Assembly: GCA_963723165.1 (NCBI GenBank)
Contig: CAVRPP010000003.1
Span: 248,001 to 312,000 of the forward strand
Reading direction: 5' to 3'
DNA length: 64,000 nt
Source of the DNA: UBA4744 sp963723165
Lineage (GTDB): Bacteria; Actinomycetota; Acidimicrobiia; Spongiisociales; UBA4744
The position numbers and the translations under genes were made by a program. Positions within the stretch are counted from its first letter, which is position 1; every line of letters begins with the position of its first letter. The notes under the pieces were generated by a model that was not told the origin of the DNA, did no database searches, and saw nothing but the letters and a program-made list of their open reading frames with translations. Positions 36,450 to 44,263 of the stretch are shown here, one piece after another.

Positions 36450-37040
36450 CTACCCCTCTTCCGTTCGAACGAGGCTCTCAAACCGGCCGTCGGCGGTCAG
36501 ATTGTCGAGCATCTCGGGATGGAGTTGAGAGATGACCGTGTCCCTGACTAACTGACCGTCTACGCGGCCGGACCCGATTGCTACTGCCGCCTCCACGTCT
36601 GCAACGGGACCGCCGAACAGCAGGTACCCCTTGCCGCCCAGGCCGTCGGCCATGCGCAGCTCCCGGAGGGTCACGCGGGCACCTTTGACCCCGGCGTCGG
36701 CAGCCTTGATGATGGCCGGCACCGTTGTGGTTTCGATGATGCCGAGCGCTTCGCCGTCGTCGGTGCGGCGAGCCCCCCCAACGGCTGATACCACGTCCGG
36801 GTGGACGTCGGGCAGGAACACAACGTCGACCAGAGTGTTCGGTTCCGTGGTCCGGGCAGCGTCGATGGCCTCTTCGACGTCGGCTACTGCGCCGCCGATC
36901 AAGACGAGATATTTCCCCGGCTGAACCGTACCCGCCTTGATCAGATCGAGCGGAGCTCGCTTGACCATGGCGTCACCGGCCTTGATGCCTACCGCAATGG
37001 AGTCGAATTCCAGCAAGGCGAGGGCCGGCTGAATGATCAC
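36450..37040 (-). CDS. BMC-T trimeric shell protein (tandem BMC domains)
   Basis: A 196-residue protein with two BMC domains: 1-95 (ALALLEFDSIAVGIKAGDAM, GKYLVLIGGAVADVEEAIDA) and 100-185 (LGIIETTTVPAIIKAADAGV, GKGYLLFGGPVADVEAAVAI). It resembles Haliangium ochraceum BMC-T1, a single-layer pseudohexameric trimer tile. Its ATG overlaps the aldehyde dehydrogenase stop (ATGA). Confidence 0.9.
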   Translation of the reverse strand: MIIQPALALLEFDSIAVGIKAGDAMVKRAPLDLIKAGTVQPGKYLVLIGGAVADVEEAIDAARTTEPNTLVDVVFLPDVHPDVVSAVGGARRTDDGEALGIIETTTVPAIIKAADAGVKGARVTLRELRMADGLGGKGYLLFGGPVADVEAAVAIGSGRVDGQLVRDTVISQLHPEMLDNLTADGRFESLVRTEEG

Positions 37041-38497
37041 ACGATCCTCAAAGCACCGACGACGGTTATCCGCCGCTCACGCGAGAAGCTGCGTGGTCGG
37101 GTCAATCCGTGACCGGTCGGGCTGGCGATCGAGAACGAAGAGAACCCCTCGCCGCCCTCGCCCAGTCCCGCGTAGTTGGGGCCGTTGGCAACGAAGATGC
37201 TGCAGTTCATGGCCAGCGCCATGCTGGTGATGGTCTGCACGTTGGTCGAGTGGATCGAGGCCGTGTGCCGGAAACCATGTTCCGACTTGACCGCCAGTTC
37301 GATGCCCCTTTCCACGTCGGATACACGGACTACGGGCATGACCGGCATCATCTGCTCGGTCCACACAAGATTGTGTTCCTCGGGCACCTCGGCAACCACG
37401 AGGCGTACATCGTCGCCGACCTGAACACCAATCTCGCTCAGGATCACCCCGGCGTTCTTGCCGATGAAGGCCGGGTTGATCACGCCCGGCTTTCTCGGCG
37501 GGCCCAGCTCTTTGAAGATGACCCGCTCGAGTCGCTTCAGCTCGTGCTCTTTGAGTACGTAGGCGCCGTTGTTGGCCATGGAGCGAACCAAACGGTCGGC
37601 GATCGTGTCGACGGCGAAGGTGGTCTTCTCGTCAACGCAGATGATGTTGTTGTCAAGCGAGGCGCCCGCCACGATGTCCCGTCCTGCCTTATCCACGTCG
37701 GCAGTCTGATCGACGACCGCCGGCGGATTGCCGGGGCCGGCGGCGATAACCACTTTGTCTGTGCGCATAGCTTCCCGCACCACACCGGGACCCCCGGTCA
37801 CCAGAAGAAGGGCAACATCGGGGTGATTCATGACGGCTTTGGCACTCTCAATCGTTGGGGCGGCAATCGCCGTCACCAGATCAGCTGGACCGCCGCCGGC
37901 CTGTATGGCCCGATTCAGAAGCCGGATATTCTCGGCGGATACCCGCTTGGCACTGGGATGCACGTTGAACACGACAGCGTTGCCTGCCGAGACGATCGAG
38001 ATCGTATTGTTGATGATCGTCGAGGTCGGGTTGGTGGTCGGGGTGATGGCGCCCACAACCCCAAACGGGGCAAACTCGGTCACCATCATCCCCTGGTCCC
38101 CGGTGACGGCTTCCAGTTCGAGGTCCTCGGGGCCGGGAGCCCTGTTAGTGACCAAACGGTTCTTCATGATCTTGTCGACGACCCGACCCAACCCGGTCTC
38201 GGCATGGGCCATCTCGGCCAACCGCTCGGCGTTTTCGAGCATTGAGGAACGGACGGAGGCGATGATGGCTTTGCGGCCCTCGAGACCCGTCCGCTGGTAG
38301 CGGAGGAACGCCCGCCGGGCGGCGGCTACGGCTTCGTCGATCGTGGCGTAGATGCCGTCGCCCAGTTCGGCCTGTTCGGCCGTCTGCAGTTCCTTCTCGG
38401 CGCGCAGTTGCGCACCCGGATGATCGGTCCGGGCCCCGATCCGGGCGTTGACCCGCTCGATGATCTCCTGGATCTGCTGTTCGCTCAGCTCTGCCAT
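37037..38497 (-). CDS. BMC-associated CoA-acylating aldehyde dehydrogenase (PduP/EutE-like)
   Basis: A 486-residue aldehyde dehydrogenase. Residues 3-19 (ELSEQQIQEIIERVNAR) form an amphipathic helix followed by a linker, the classic cargo encapsulation peptide position. The NAD- and CoA-binding core has GVVGAITPTTNPTST, GAGNAVVFNVHPSA, and ASLDNNIICVDEK with catalytic Cys at 287. The family oxidises acetaldehyde or propionaldehyde to the acyl-CoA. In this operon the natural substrate is the acetaldehyde released by the DeoC-type aldolase. The start is set at 38497, where the helix begins; the longer frame extends into the preceding BMC-P gene. Confidence 0.93.
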   Translation of the reverse strand: MAELSEQQIQEIIERVNARIGARTDHPGAQLRAEKELQTAEQAELGDGIYATIDEAVAAARRAFLRYQRTGLEGRKAIIASVRSSMLENAERLAEMAHAETGLGRVVDKIMKNRLVTNRAPGPEDLELEAVTGDQGMMVTEFAPFGVVGAITPTTNPTSTIINNTISIVSAGNAVVFNVHPSAKRVSAENIRLLNRAIQAGGGPADLVTAIAAPTIESAKAVMNHPDVALLLVTGGPGVVREAMRTDKVVIAAGPGNPPAVVDQTADVDKAGRDIVAGASLDNNIICVDEKTTFAVDTIADRLVRSMANNGAYVLKEHELKRLERVIFKELGPPRKPGVINPAFIGKNAGVILSEIGVQVGDDVRLVVAEVPEEHNLVWTEQMMPVMPVVRVSDVERGIELAVKSEHGFRHTASIHSTNVQTITSMALAMNCSIFVANGPNYAGLGEGGEGFSSFSIASPTGHGLTRPRSFSRERRITVVGALRIV

Positions 38498-38508
38498 GCG
38501 TCTCCCGG

Positions 38509-38796
38509 CTATTTGCGCCACACTTCGGTGCCACCAACCTCCCACGTGTCGACAATCGCCATGATGACCGCGTCGCACGGGCGGTTGTTGGTCAATTCGG
38601 TCTGGCGGGCGGAACTACCGGTGGCGTAGAGCACCACCTCCCCGACACCGGCGCCGACCGCATCGGCGGCAACGACGTAACCGCCGGTTTCCTCGTTGTC
38701 GACATCGAGCTGGCGCACGACGAGAAACTTGAGCCCCTCGAGGGTCGCTTCCTTCTGGCTGGCGACCAGCGTTCCCGCTACGCGTCCAAGCAGCAT
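38509..38796 (-). CDS. BMC-P shell vertex protein (EutN/CcmL family), copy 1
   Basis: A 95-residue EutN/CcmL protein: MLLGRVAGTLVASQKEATLE, LKFLVVRQLDVDNEETGGYVVAADAVGAGVGEVVLYATGSSARQTE, and CDAVIMAIVD. The GSSARQTE turn is characteristic of the family. It lies 41 bases after BMC-H and 11 bases before the aldehyde dehydrogenase. Confidence 0.95.
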   Translation of the reverse strand: MLLGRVAGTLVASQKEATLEGLKFLVVRQLDVDNEETGGYVVAADAVGAGVGEVVLYATGSSARQTELTNNRPCDAVIMAIVDTWEVGGTEVWRK

Positions 38797-38837
38797 TGCA
38801 TCCTCCGTCCGGAGTCAGTGGGCGAGTCTTCGGGCCT

Positions 38838-39140
38838 CTAGCCGATCTCCGCTTCGGCTTCTTCGGCGCGTCCCAGCGGCAACACCACATCGATGTTGAC
38901 GTGCGGGCGGGCGATCACATGGGTGGAGATCACTTCGCCGACCTTTTCGGCGCTGCGAACGCCGGCATCGATGGCCGCCTTGACTGCTGCGACGTCACCG
39001 CGCACGATGGCAGTCACATAGCCGCCACCGGTCTTCTCGTAGCTGACGAGCTCAACCTTGGCAGCCTTGACCATGGCGTCGGCCGCTTCGACCATCGCCG
39101 CAAAGCCTCTCGCTTCGATCATTCCCAGGGCTTCAGCCAT
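38838..39140 (-). CDS. BMC-H hexameric shell protein (PduA/CcmK-like)
   Basis: A 100-residue BMC-domain protein: ALGMIEARGFAAMVEAADAMVKAAKVELV, the pore-loop segment EKTGGGYVTAIVRGDVAAV, and IARPHVNIDVVLP. It makes the flat hexamer tiles that form most of the shell facets. Pore residues KTGGG should line a small central opening through which substrates pass. It is the only BMC-H gene in the operon. Confidence 0.96.
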   Translation of the reverse strand: MAEALGMIEARGFAAMVEAADAMVKAAKVELVSYEKTGGGYVTAIVRGDVAAVKAAIDAGVRSAEKVGEVISTHVIARPHVNIDVVLPLGRAEEAEAEIG

Positions 39141-39160
39141 ACATCCCTCTCCTTCTCTTT

Positions 39161-39793
39161 CTACTTACTTGGAGATTCTTTGCCTTCGAGACCTTCAATG
39201 GCGGATACCGCCGCCCGCCAACCGACGTCGATATCCCGTTCCTCGCCACCGAGATAGACGCGGCCCATCGAACCAAAAGCCCTGACCTCGAGAACGTTGA
39301 TCTCGGCTGCTTTCTCCGCCTCGTTGGCAGCCAACGGTGCATAGGCGGCAGGTTCGAGTTCGAGCACGTAGAGCGTCTGACCGGGAATGATCATTTGGCC
39401 GTGGCGCATCCGGTTGATCAACTGGGCCTGGTGGTCGTCGATCCGGCGGATGATCTGGCTGGAGAGGATGCGGGGCTTGGTGCGATCATTCTCCTCGAGC
39501 TCGATGGCCTCGAGGATGGCTCGTCCCGCAGCCCGGGTCTCTGCTTGATCCTCCGAATGAATCTCGAGCATCCCGTAGTACCGCTCGACGATCTGCATCC
39601 CCGGCCGAACCCTGGTCGCCTTGAGGGCGATATCGGTGAGACGGTTGATCTCGATACCAGGCGCAATCTCAACGTACAGAGATGCATCCCCGGCCAGAGG
39701 AAGGAACCCTTGCGCAGTGGTGCCCAAAAAGGCCGCATATTGCGGTTGCAGGCTGTCTAGGAACGCGTAGGCGCGCAACTCAATATTGCTCAC
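39161..39793 (-). CDS. BMC-T shell protein of the stacking, gated-pore type
   Basis: A 210-residue protein starting MSNIELRAYAFLDSLQPQYA and continuing GTTAQGFLPLAGDASLYVEIAPGIEINRLTDIALKATRVRPGMQIVERYYGMLEIH. This is very close in pattern to Haliangium ochraceum BMC-T2/T3, trimers that stack face to face and have a wide pore that can open and close. The second domain includes NVLEVRAFGSMGRVYLGGEE. Such tiles are proposed to admit bulkier substrates such as cofactors or sugar phosphates. It overlaps deoC by 14 bases. Confidence 0.9.
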   Translation of the reverse strand: MSNIELRAYAFLDSLQPQYAAFLGTTAQGFLPLAGDASLYVEIAPGIEINRLTDIALKATRVRPGMQIVERYYGMLEIHSEDQAETRAAGRAILEAIELEENDRTKPRILSSQIIRRIDDHQAQLINRMRHGQMIIPGQTLYVLELEPAAYAPLAANEAEKAAEINVLEVRAFGSMGRVYLGGEERDIDVGWRAAVSAIEGLEGKESPSK

Positions 39794-40631
39794 TCGACTC
39801 CCCTCCAGTCACGATGGCCACACCGGCCGACGCCCCGATACGGGTGGCACCGGCGGCGATCATCTCTTTCATGTCCTCGGCGCTGCGGATCCCGCCCGCA
39901 GCCTTGATCCCCATGTCCGGGCCAACCGTCTCGCGCATGAGCAACACGTCGTGAACGGTCGCTCCGCCCGGACCAAACCCGGTCGAGGTCTTCACGTAGT
40001 CGGCCTTGGCTTGCTTGGCCAGGAACGAAGCGACCACCTTCTCTTCGTCGGTGAGCAGCGCCGCTTCGATGATGACCTTGTTGCGAGCGCCCGCTTCCCG
40101 GCACGCATCGGAGACCTTCTCGATGTCTTTGCGAACGGCGTTGTGATCACCGGATTTGAGCGCACCAATGTTGATGACCATGTCGATCTCACGGGCGCCG
40201 TCGCGGATCGCCCGCCTCGCTTCCATCGCTTTGATCTCGGGCGGCGTGGCCCCGAGGGGAAACCCAACGACCGACGCCACCTTCACCGCTGAGCCCCGGA
40301 CGTTGTTGGCGGCCCGCTTGACCCAACTGGGGTTCACACACACCGCCGCAAATCCGAACTCGACCGCTTCAGCACAAAGCTTGTCGATGTCGGCAGCCGA
40401 GGCGTCCGGTTTTAGCAGGGTGTGGTCGAGGTACCTGGCGAGGTCTCTGGGCACTTCGGCAGCTGCTCCGGAGAAGCTGACGCGTCCCGCCCCGTTGGCA
40501 ACGATCTCGCGAACCTTGTCGGGGCTATGCACGGCACATGCGCCATCCACGCAGATCTCATCCACATCTTCTTTGAAGGCGGCGAGAACCTCACGGGTGA
40601 CGGCTTCGATGAGTTCTTCTCTGCTTGTCAT
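39780..40631 (-). CDS. deoC: Deoxyribose-phosphate aldolase with N-terminal targeting extension
   Basis: A 283-residue protein. The aldolase barrel begins near 66 (YLDHTLLKPDAS) and has REIDMVINIGALKSG (Asp150), the Schiff-base Lys214 in DYVKTSTGFG, and the proton-relay Lys in MGIKAAGGIRS. It splits 2-deoxyribose 5-phosphate into acetaldehyde and glyceraldehyde 3-phosphate. Residues 4-20 (REELIEAVTREVLAAFK) form an amphipathic helix, and 21-60 add ICVDGACAVHSPDKVREIV with Cys27 and Cys32, absent from standard DeoC. The extension fits encapsulation in the shell. The start at 40631 overlaps the rpiB-like stop by ATGA. Confidence 0.93.
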   Translation of the reverse strand: MTSREELIEAVTREVLAAFKEDVDEICVDGACAVHSPDKVREIVANGAGRVSFSGAAAEVPRDLARYLDHTLLKPDASAADIDKLCAEAVEFGFAAVCVNPSWVKRAANNVRGSAVKVASVVGFPLGATPPEIKAMEARRAIRDGAREIDMVINIGALKSGDHNAVRKDIEKVSDACREAGARNKVIIEAALLTDEEKVVASFLAKQAKADYVKTSTGFGPGGATVHDVLLMRETVGPDMGIKAAGGIRSAEDMKEMIAAGATRIGASAGVAIVTGGESSEQY

Positions 40632-41215
40632 GTTCGGTCGCCTTTGAGGTATTTCTTCTCGATGTCGGTGATCATGTCCACCCGCCGGGCATGGCGGCCC
40701 GGGCCCCATTCGGTGGCCAGCCACGCCTCGACAATCTGAAGGGCGAGCGCGTTACCAACCAGTCCCGCCCCCAGGGTGAGGACATTAGCGTGATTGTGCT
40801 CCCGGCTGTTTTGGGCAGATGAGATGTCGTAACAAAGCGCCGCCCGCACGCCGGGCACCTTGTTGGCGACCATCGCCGATCCGATGCCCGCTCCATCGAC
40901 GATGATGCCTTCCGAGCAGGTGCCGGCACTCACCAACCGGGCAACAGCGTGGGCATGGTCGGGGTAATCTGCCGGTTCCGGGCTGTTCGTGCCGCAGTCC
41001 GTAACCTCAAAGCCTTGCTCGCGGAGATAGAAACCGATGCGTTCCTTGAGGGGATAGCCGCCGTGATCGGCTCCAATAGCGACATGTCTGGGGCCGGCTG
41101 GCGATTCCGACGGCGGGGCCGCCACTTCTGTTGAGGCGAGCCCGGGGCCGGTGCGGGCCAGGACCCCGTCAACGACCCGCTCCACGGCTTTTCGAATCTC
41201 ATCCTGGGACGGCAT
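40628..41215 (-). CDS. BMC-associated RpiB-like sugar-phosphate isomerase, Cys-to-Asp variant
   Basis: A 195-residue protein. Residues 4-20 (QDEIRKAVERVVDGVLA) form an amphipathic helix with a Pro/Ala-rich linker to about 43, as in shell-targeted cargo. The RpiB/LacAB fold follows (HVAIGADHGGYPLKERI). The usual catalytic CGTGIG motif reads VDGAGIGSAMVANK, so the Cys is Asp107. ISSAQNSREHNHANVLTLGAG, with the active-site His, is kept. It may isomerise ribose 5-phosphate or another pentose or deoxypentose phosphate by an Asp base. It is first in the operon. The standard RpiB at 23.7 kb keeps Cys, so the two paralogues probably differ in role. Confidence 0.9.
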   Translation of the reverse strand: MPSQDEIRKAVERVVDGVLARTGPGLASTEVAAPPSESPAGPRHVAIGADHGGYPLKERIGFYLREQGFEVTDCGTNSPEPADYPDHAHAVARLVSAGTCSEGIIVDGAGIGSAMVANKVPGVRAALCYDISSAQNSREHNHANVLTLGAGLVGNALALQIVEAWLATEWGPGRHARRVDMITDIEKKYLKGDRT

Positions 41216-41253
41216 GTCGTTGGGGCTCTCCTACGCTCCGGGCTCTCTTCAGC

Positions 41254-41288
41254 ATCCTAGGAGTCTGCCGACGCCAGGACCTATCCTG
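41254..41288. promoter_or_regulatory. Divergent promoter and operator-like region of the microcompartment operon
   Basis: Two palindromes built from TCCT/AGGA half-sites lie between the isomerase and the divergent regulator: TCCTAGGA (41255-41262) and CAGGA-CCTA-TCCTG (41275-41288). On the minus strand TAGGAT (41259-41254) could be the -10 of the nine-gene operon. On the plus strand TATCCT (41282-41287) lies 6 bases before the regulator ATG. The regulator probably binds here. This is inference. Confidence 0.45.
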
Positions 41289-41293
41289 GGGGC

Positions 41294-41992
41294 ATGGAAG
41301 ACCCCGCGTTTGTCTGGCAGCAACTTGCCCGGGAAGGTCGCCCGATGAAGCCGCCCTCCGTAGAGCCCTCCCACCGGCCGCAAGGTCCGGCGACGACCAC
41401 CCGCTGGGTAACGCTCCACGAGGCAGAAGTCGCCACCGGGGTGCCTGCCTCCACCGTGCGGAATTGGGCCCGCAAGGAACGGGTCCCCACCCGCTTTGAG
41501 CTCGAACCCGACGGCCAGGTGCGGATGGTCGGCCTCGACGAAGTGGTGGCAAGGGCCCGGCATCTGGGACGGCTTCGCCCCCCACCGGCCACCCGTCCGG
41601 GGCCCGCCCCACCCCAGCAAGCGCAAACCTCGAGCGGTCCGCCTCCTGAGGCGCCGGAAGGCTCTGTGCTGGTCCCCATCGACGCCTGGAACAGGATGAT
41701 CAACCAGCTCGGCAACCTCCATGAGGCAGGCCAGCAACTGGCCGAGGCGCGCGAACGGGCGGCCAGGGCCGAGACGGAGGCCGTGTTTCTGCGGGAACGT
41801 CTGGCTGAGACAAGGCAGCAGGAGGCGGAAGCGGCCACGGTCCCTCAGCAGGCGCCGGCGGCGGCAGAGCCGGACAGGATGAAGCCGCAACCGCAGACCT
41901 TGCAGGAGGCTGCGGGTTCAGAACCTCAAGAGATGGATCCCGCCTGGCTCTACCTGTACCGCCGGTGGGAGAACCGCAAGCGGAAGCGGTGA
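41294..41992 (+). CDS. MerR/excisionase-like HTH regulator with coiled coil, divergent from the BMC operon
   Basis: A 232-residue protein. Residues 36-85 form a winged-helix or MerR/excisionase-type DNA-binding unit (WVTLHEAEVATGVPASTVRNWARKERVP, then a strand pair and VRMVGLDEVVARA). A Pro-rich linker runs to about 120. A strongly charged coiled coil lies at about 130-180 (IDAWNRMINQLGNLHEAGQQLAEARERAARAET). It lacks an obvious ligand domain, so it may respond through partners or dimerisation. Its position across a 78-base divergent region suggests that it controls the microcompartment genes. Confidence 0.75.
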   Translation: MEDPAFVWQQLAREGRPMKPPSVEPSHRPQGPATTTRWVTLHEAEVATGVPASTVRNWARKERVPTRFELEPDGQVRMVGLDEVVARARHLGRLRPPPATRPGPAPPQQAQTSSGPPPEAPEGSVLVPIDAWNRMINQLGNLHEAGQQLAEARERAARAETEAVFLRERLAETRQQEAEAATVPQQAPAAAEPDRMKPQPQTLQEAAGSEPQEMDPAWLYLYRRWENRKRKR

Positions 41993-42082
41993 AGATGTTC
42001 TGCCGCGCCTAATCTTCGATAGCGGCCCCGGGGTGGTTACGTCACCGGGATCGGGGTCTCAACGCCCACGGAGAGGATCACA

Positions 42083-42535
42083 GTGTCCGTCTGGTTTGAA
42101 GGAGAGAACGAAATCGGCTGCACTCTCGAGCAGGTCAAGCGTGCTCTCGAAAGCCACGGCGATCACTACGTCGGAGTCACCAGCCTGATGCCGGGTTTGA
42201 CGACGGTCGAACTGGTGGAACAGGGCAGTGACTCTGTCACCATCAAAACCAACGAAGGCTTGATGAAACGCACGAAGATCTCGAAAGGGATCGAAGCCGA
42301 AAGGGTGGTCGTGGAATTCGATGAACAGTATGCGGCCGGATCGGGGATCACCGTCACGTCCCACTTCACTGACGAATTCACGACCAGCAACGCGGGAGTG
42401 GCGCACAGGGTCGTCATCAGCGATGTCGATGCCCCCGGATTCCTCGGCTTCTTCTACCGGAGGTTTGGCGGCTCGAAAATGGGGAATGCTTTTCTGACGG
42501 CAAACAAGGCCTACTTCGAGAAACACCCCGACTAG
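42083..42535 (+). CDS. SRPBCC-like protein, unknown
   Basis: A 150-residue soluble protein with alternating strands and a C-terminal helix in the SRPBCC pattern: WFEGENEIGCTLEQVKRALES, GLTTVELVEQGSDSVTIKTN, ERVVVEFDEQYAAGSGITVTSHFTDEF, ending FYRRFGGSKMGNAFLTANKAYF. It may bind a small hydrophobic ligand. The GTG start at 42083 follows GGAGAGGA by about 7 bases. It is alone and convergent with the ABC permease gene. Confidence 0.65.
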   Translation: MSVWFEGENEIGCTLEQVKRALESHGDHYVGVTSLMPGLTTVELVEQGSDSVTIKTNEGLMKRTKISKGIEAERVVVEFDEQYAAGSGITVTSHFTDEFTTSNAGVAHRVVISDVDAPGFLGFFYRRFGGSKMGNAFLTANKAYFEKHPD

Positions 42536-42598
42536 CACCCTCGGACATATTTACAGCACCAGCGTCCAATCACCCTCAGCCGCCGGCTCGAAACCGGG

Positions 42599-44263
42599 TC
42601 AGCCCGTCTGTCGCAGATCTCGTCGTTGGAACAACACAACCGACGCCGCCACCAATGCGATGGTCAAACCGGCGAGGATTGCCCCGTTGCCCCAATCCAT
42701 CCCGTTTTCCAGTGGGTGGGTGTTGAGGTAGTAGCTGAACGGTGACACCCTGGCCCAACCCGCCAGTGTGTCGTTGAGCGACGCAAACGAGTTGACCAGA
42801 TGGAAGACCAGAGCTGCCCCGACCGTCCCAAAGATCGCGACCCGGACCCGGCCGGTGGCGGCGCTCAAGGCCAGGGCCAAAGCCCCGAAGACCAGGCCGA
42901 CCAAGGTCGCCAGGAACGAAGTAGCAGCGATGTTGCCGACATCGATACCCAGCCCGCCGATAATCGACCCCAGCCAGACTCCGGCGAAGGTGGAGAACCC
43001 GACAGCGATGGCATACAGCACCATCGCCAAGGCCTTTTCGAGTACGACCCGGGAACGCCTGATCGGATTGGCGAGCAGCAGACCCATCGTGCGGTTCTGT
43101 TCCTCGCCGGCCAGACCCCGGGCTCCGATGACGGCGGTAACCACGATGACTGCAATGGGAGCCATCAGCCCGAACGTCTCAGCCTCGTAGAAACCTTCTG
43201 CGGTGCTCATGTCACCGCCTGCAGCCCCCACGAAGGCCCAGAGCTCCTCAGGGATCTGTTTGGTGAAGTCCAGGAGCGTCTGGTCCATCAATCCGTAGAG
43301 CGGACCCATGAGCACACCCATGAGAAAGAACATGATGTAGGCCGAGACAATCAGCAACCCCTGGTGCTCAGAAGCAGTCTTGATCCAGATCCGGGAAACC
43401 CGGGTGGCACCGGCCAACCGGTCGACGATCTTCTGCGTAAGGGGATTGCCCCGCAGACGGTCCAGCAAAGTGACCCCTACGTTGTGGCTTCGGAGGTCAC
43501 GGCGGTTGACCCCGACCAAAGCGATTACGGCCAGTAGGGCGGTGGCGCCGAACAGCACGGCCAGGTCGCCCCATTGGATTCCGTTGATCACCGGTTGGGC
43601 GGTATCGAAGTAGTGCCAGGGGAATACCTTGGCGACGTTCTCCCACCCCTCGATGATCGGGAAGATTCCCACTGCGACGAACCCGAGGGCCATGACCCCG
43701 GCAGATACTCCCGAAGCCAGGCCCCGCTTGCCCGTCCAGGCACCGATGGCCATGGCCAGGAAGCCGTAGAAGAGAGCATTGACGAACAGGTGGAGGGCGT
43801 AGGGCCCAATCTGCATGCCGCCCATTCGGACATCCAGGATTCCTGCTATCAGCGGTGCCGCGCCCCACAACGCCAGGGACCCCAACCCCACCAGCAGCAC
43901 CATCGACGCCGCTTTGGAGACGAGAACGTTGGTGCGGCTCTTGGGATTGCCGAGTAGCAGGCCGATGGTTCCATCGCGCTCTTCGCCTGCCACCGAGGCC
44001 GAACCCATCGACACGGCCAGGCCCGCCAGCGTCAAAGCACCGTAGAAGCCGTACATAACTCCGACGGCCAAACTGGCGACATCGGCGCCATCCGGGATGC
44101 CCATGATCGACAGAAAGACCTCGGGCAGTTCGGTATAGACGGAGATGTCGATGTCCTGGTACACCGCCATCACCATCCAAAGCAGCAGACCGAGGCTGAA
44201 CATGGCGATCGCCATGCCCTTCCAGCGGTCCCGGGTGGTTTTGGCAAACACTGAGGCAAGCAT
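42599..44263 (-). CDS. Double ABC-2-type exporter permease
   Basis: A 554-residue membrane protein with about 12 helices in two similar halves: 1-280 (GEERDGTIGLLLGNPKSR, MGGMQIGPYALHL) and 300-554 (GEEQNRTMGLLLANPIRRSR). Each half repeats the GEExxxTxGLLLxNP signature of the ABC-2 family, so one chain probably forms the whole pore. It pairs with the ATPase immediately upstream (1-base TGATG overlap). Similar units are annotated as drug or polyketide exporters, but the cargo is unknown. Confidence 0.85.
   Translation of the reverse strand: MLASVFAKTTRDRWKGMAIAMFSLGLLLWMVMAVYQDIDISVYTELPEVFLSIMGIPDGADVASLAVGVMYGFYGALTLAGLAVSMGSASVAGEERDGTIGLLLGNPKSRTNVLVSKAASMVLLVGLGSLALWGAAPLIAGILDVRMGGMQIGPYALHLFVNALFYGFLAMAIGAWTGKRGLASGVSAGVMALGFVAVGIFPIIEGWENVAKVFPWHYFDTAQPVINGIQWGDLAVLFGATALLAVIALVGVNRRDLRSHNVGVTLLDRLRGNPLTQKIVDRLAGATRVSRIWIKTASEHQGLLIVSAYIMFFLMGVLMGPLYGLMDQTLLDFTKQIPEELWAFVGAAGGDMSTAEGFYEAETFGLMAPIAVIVVTAVIGARGLAGEEQNRTMGLLLANPIRRSRVVLEKALAMVLYAIAVGFSTFAGVWLGSIIGGLGIDVGNIAATSFLATLVGLVFGALALALSAATGRVRVAIFGTVGAALVFHLVNSFASLNDTLAGWARVSPFSYYLNTHPLENGMDWGNGAILAGLTIALVAASVVLFQRRDLRQTG

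Noticed and set aside
37109..38245. Plus-strand frame of about 380 codons opposite the aldehyde dehydrogenase
   Set aside because: Lies wholly within the microcompartment operon in antisense and has no family motif.
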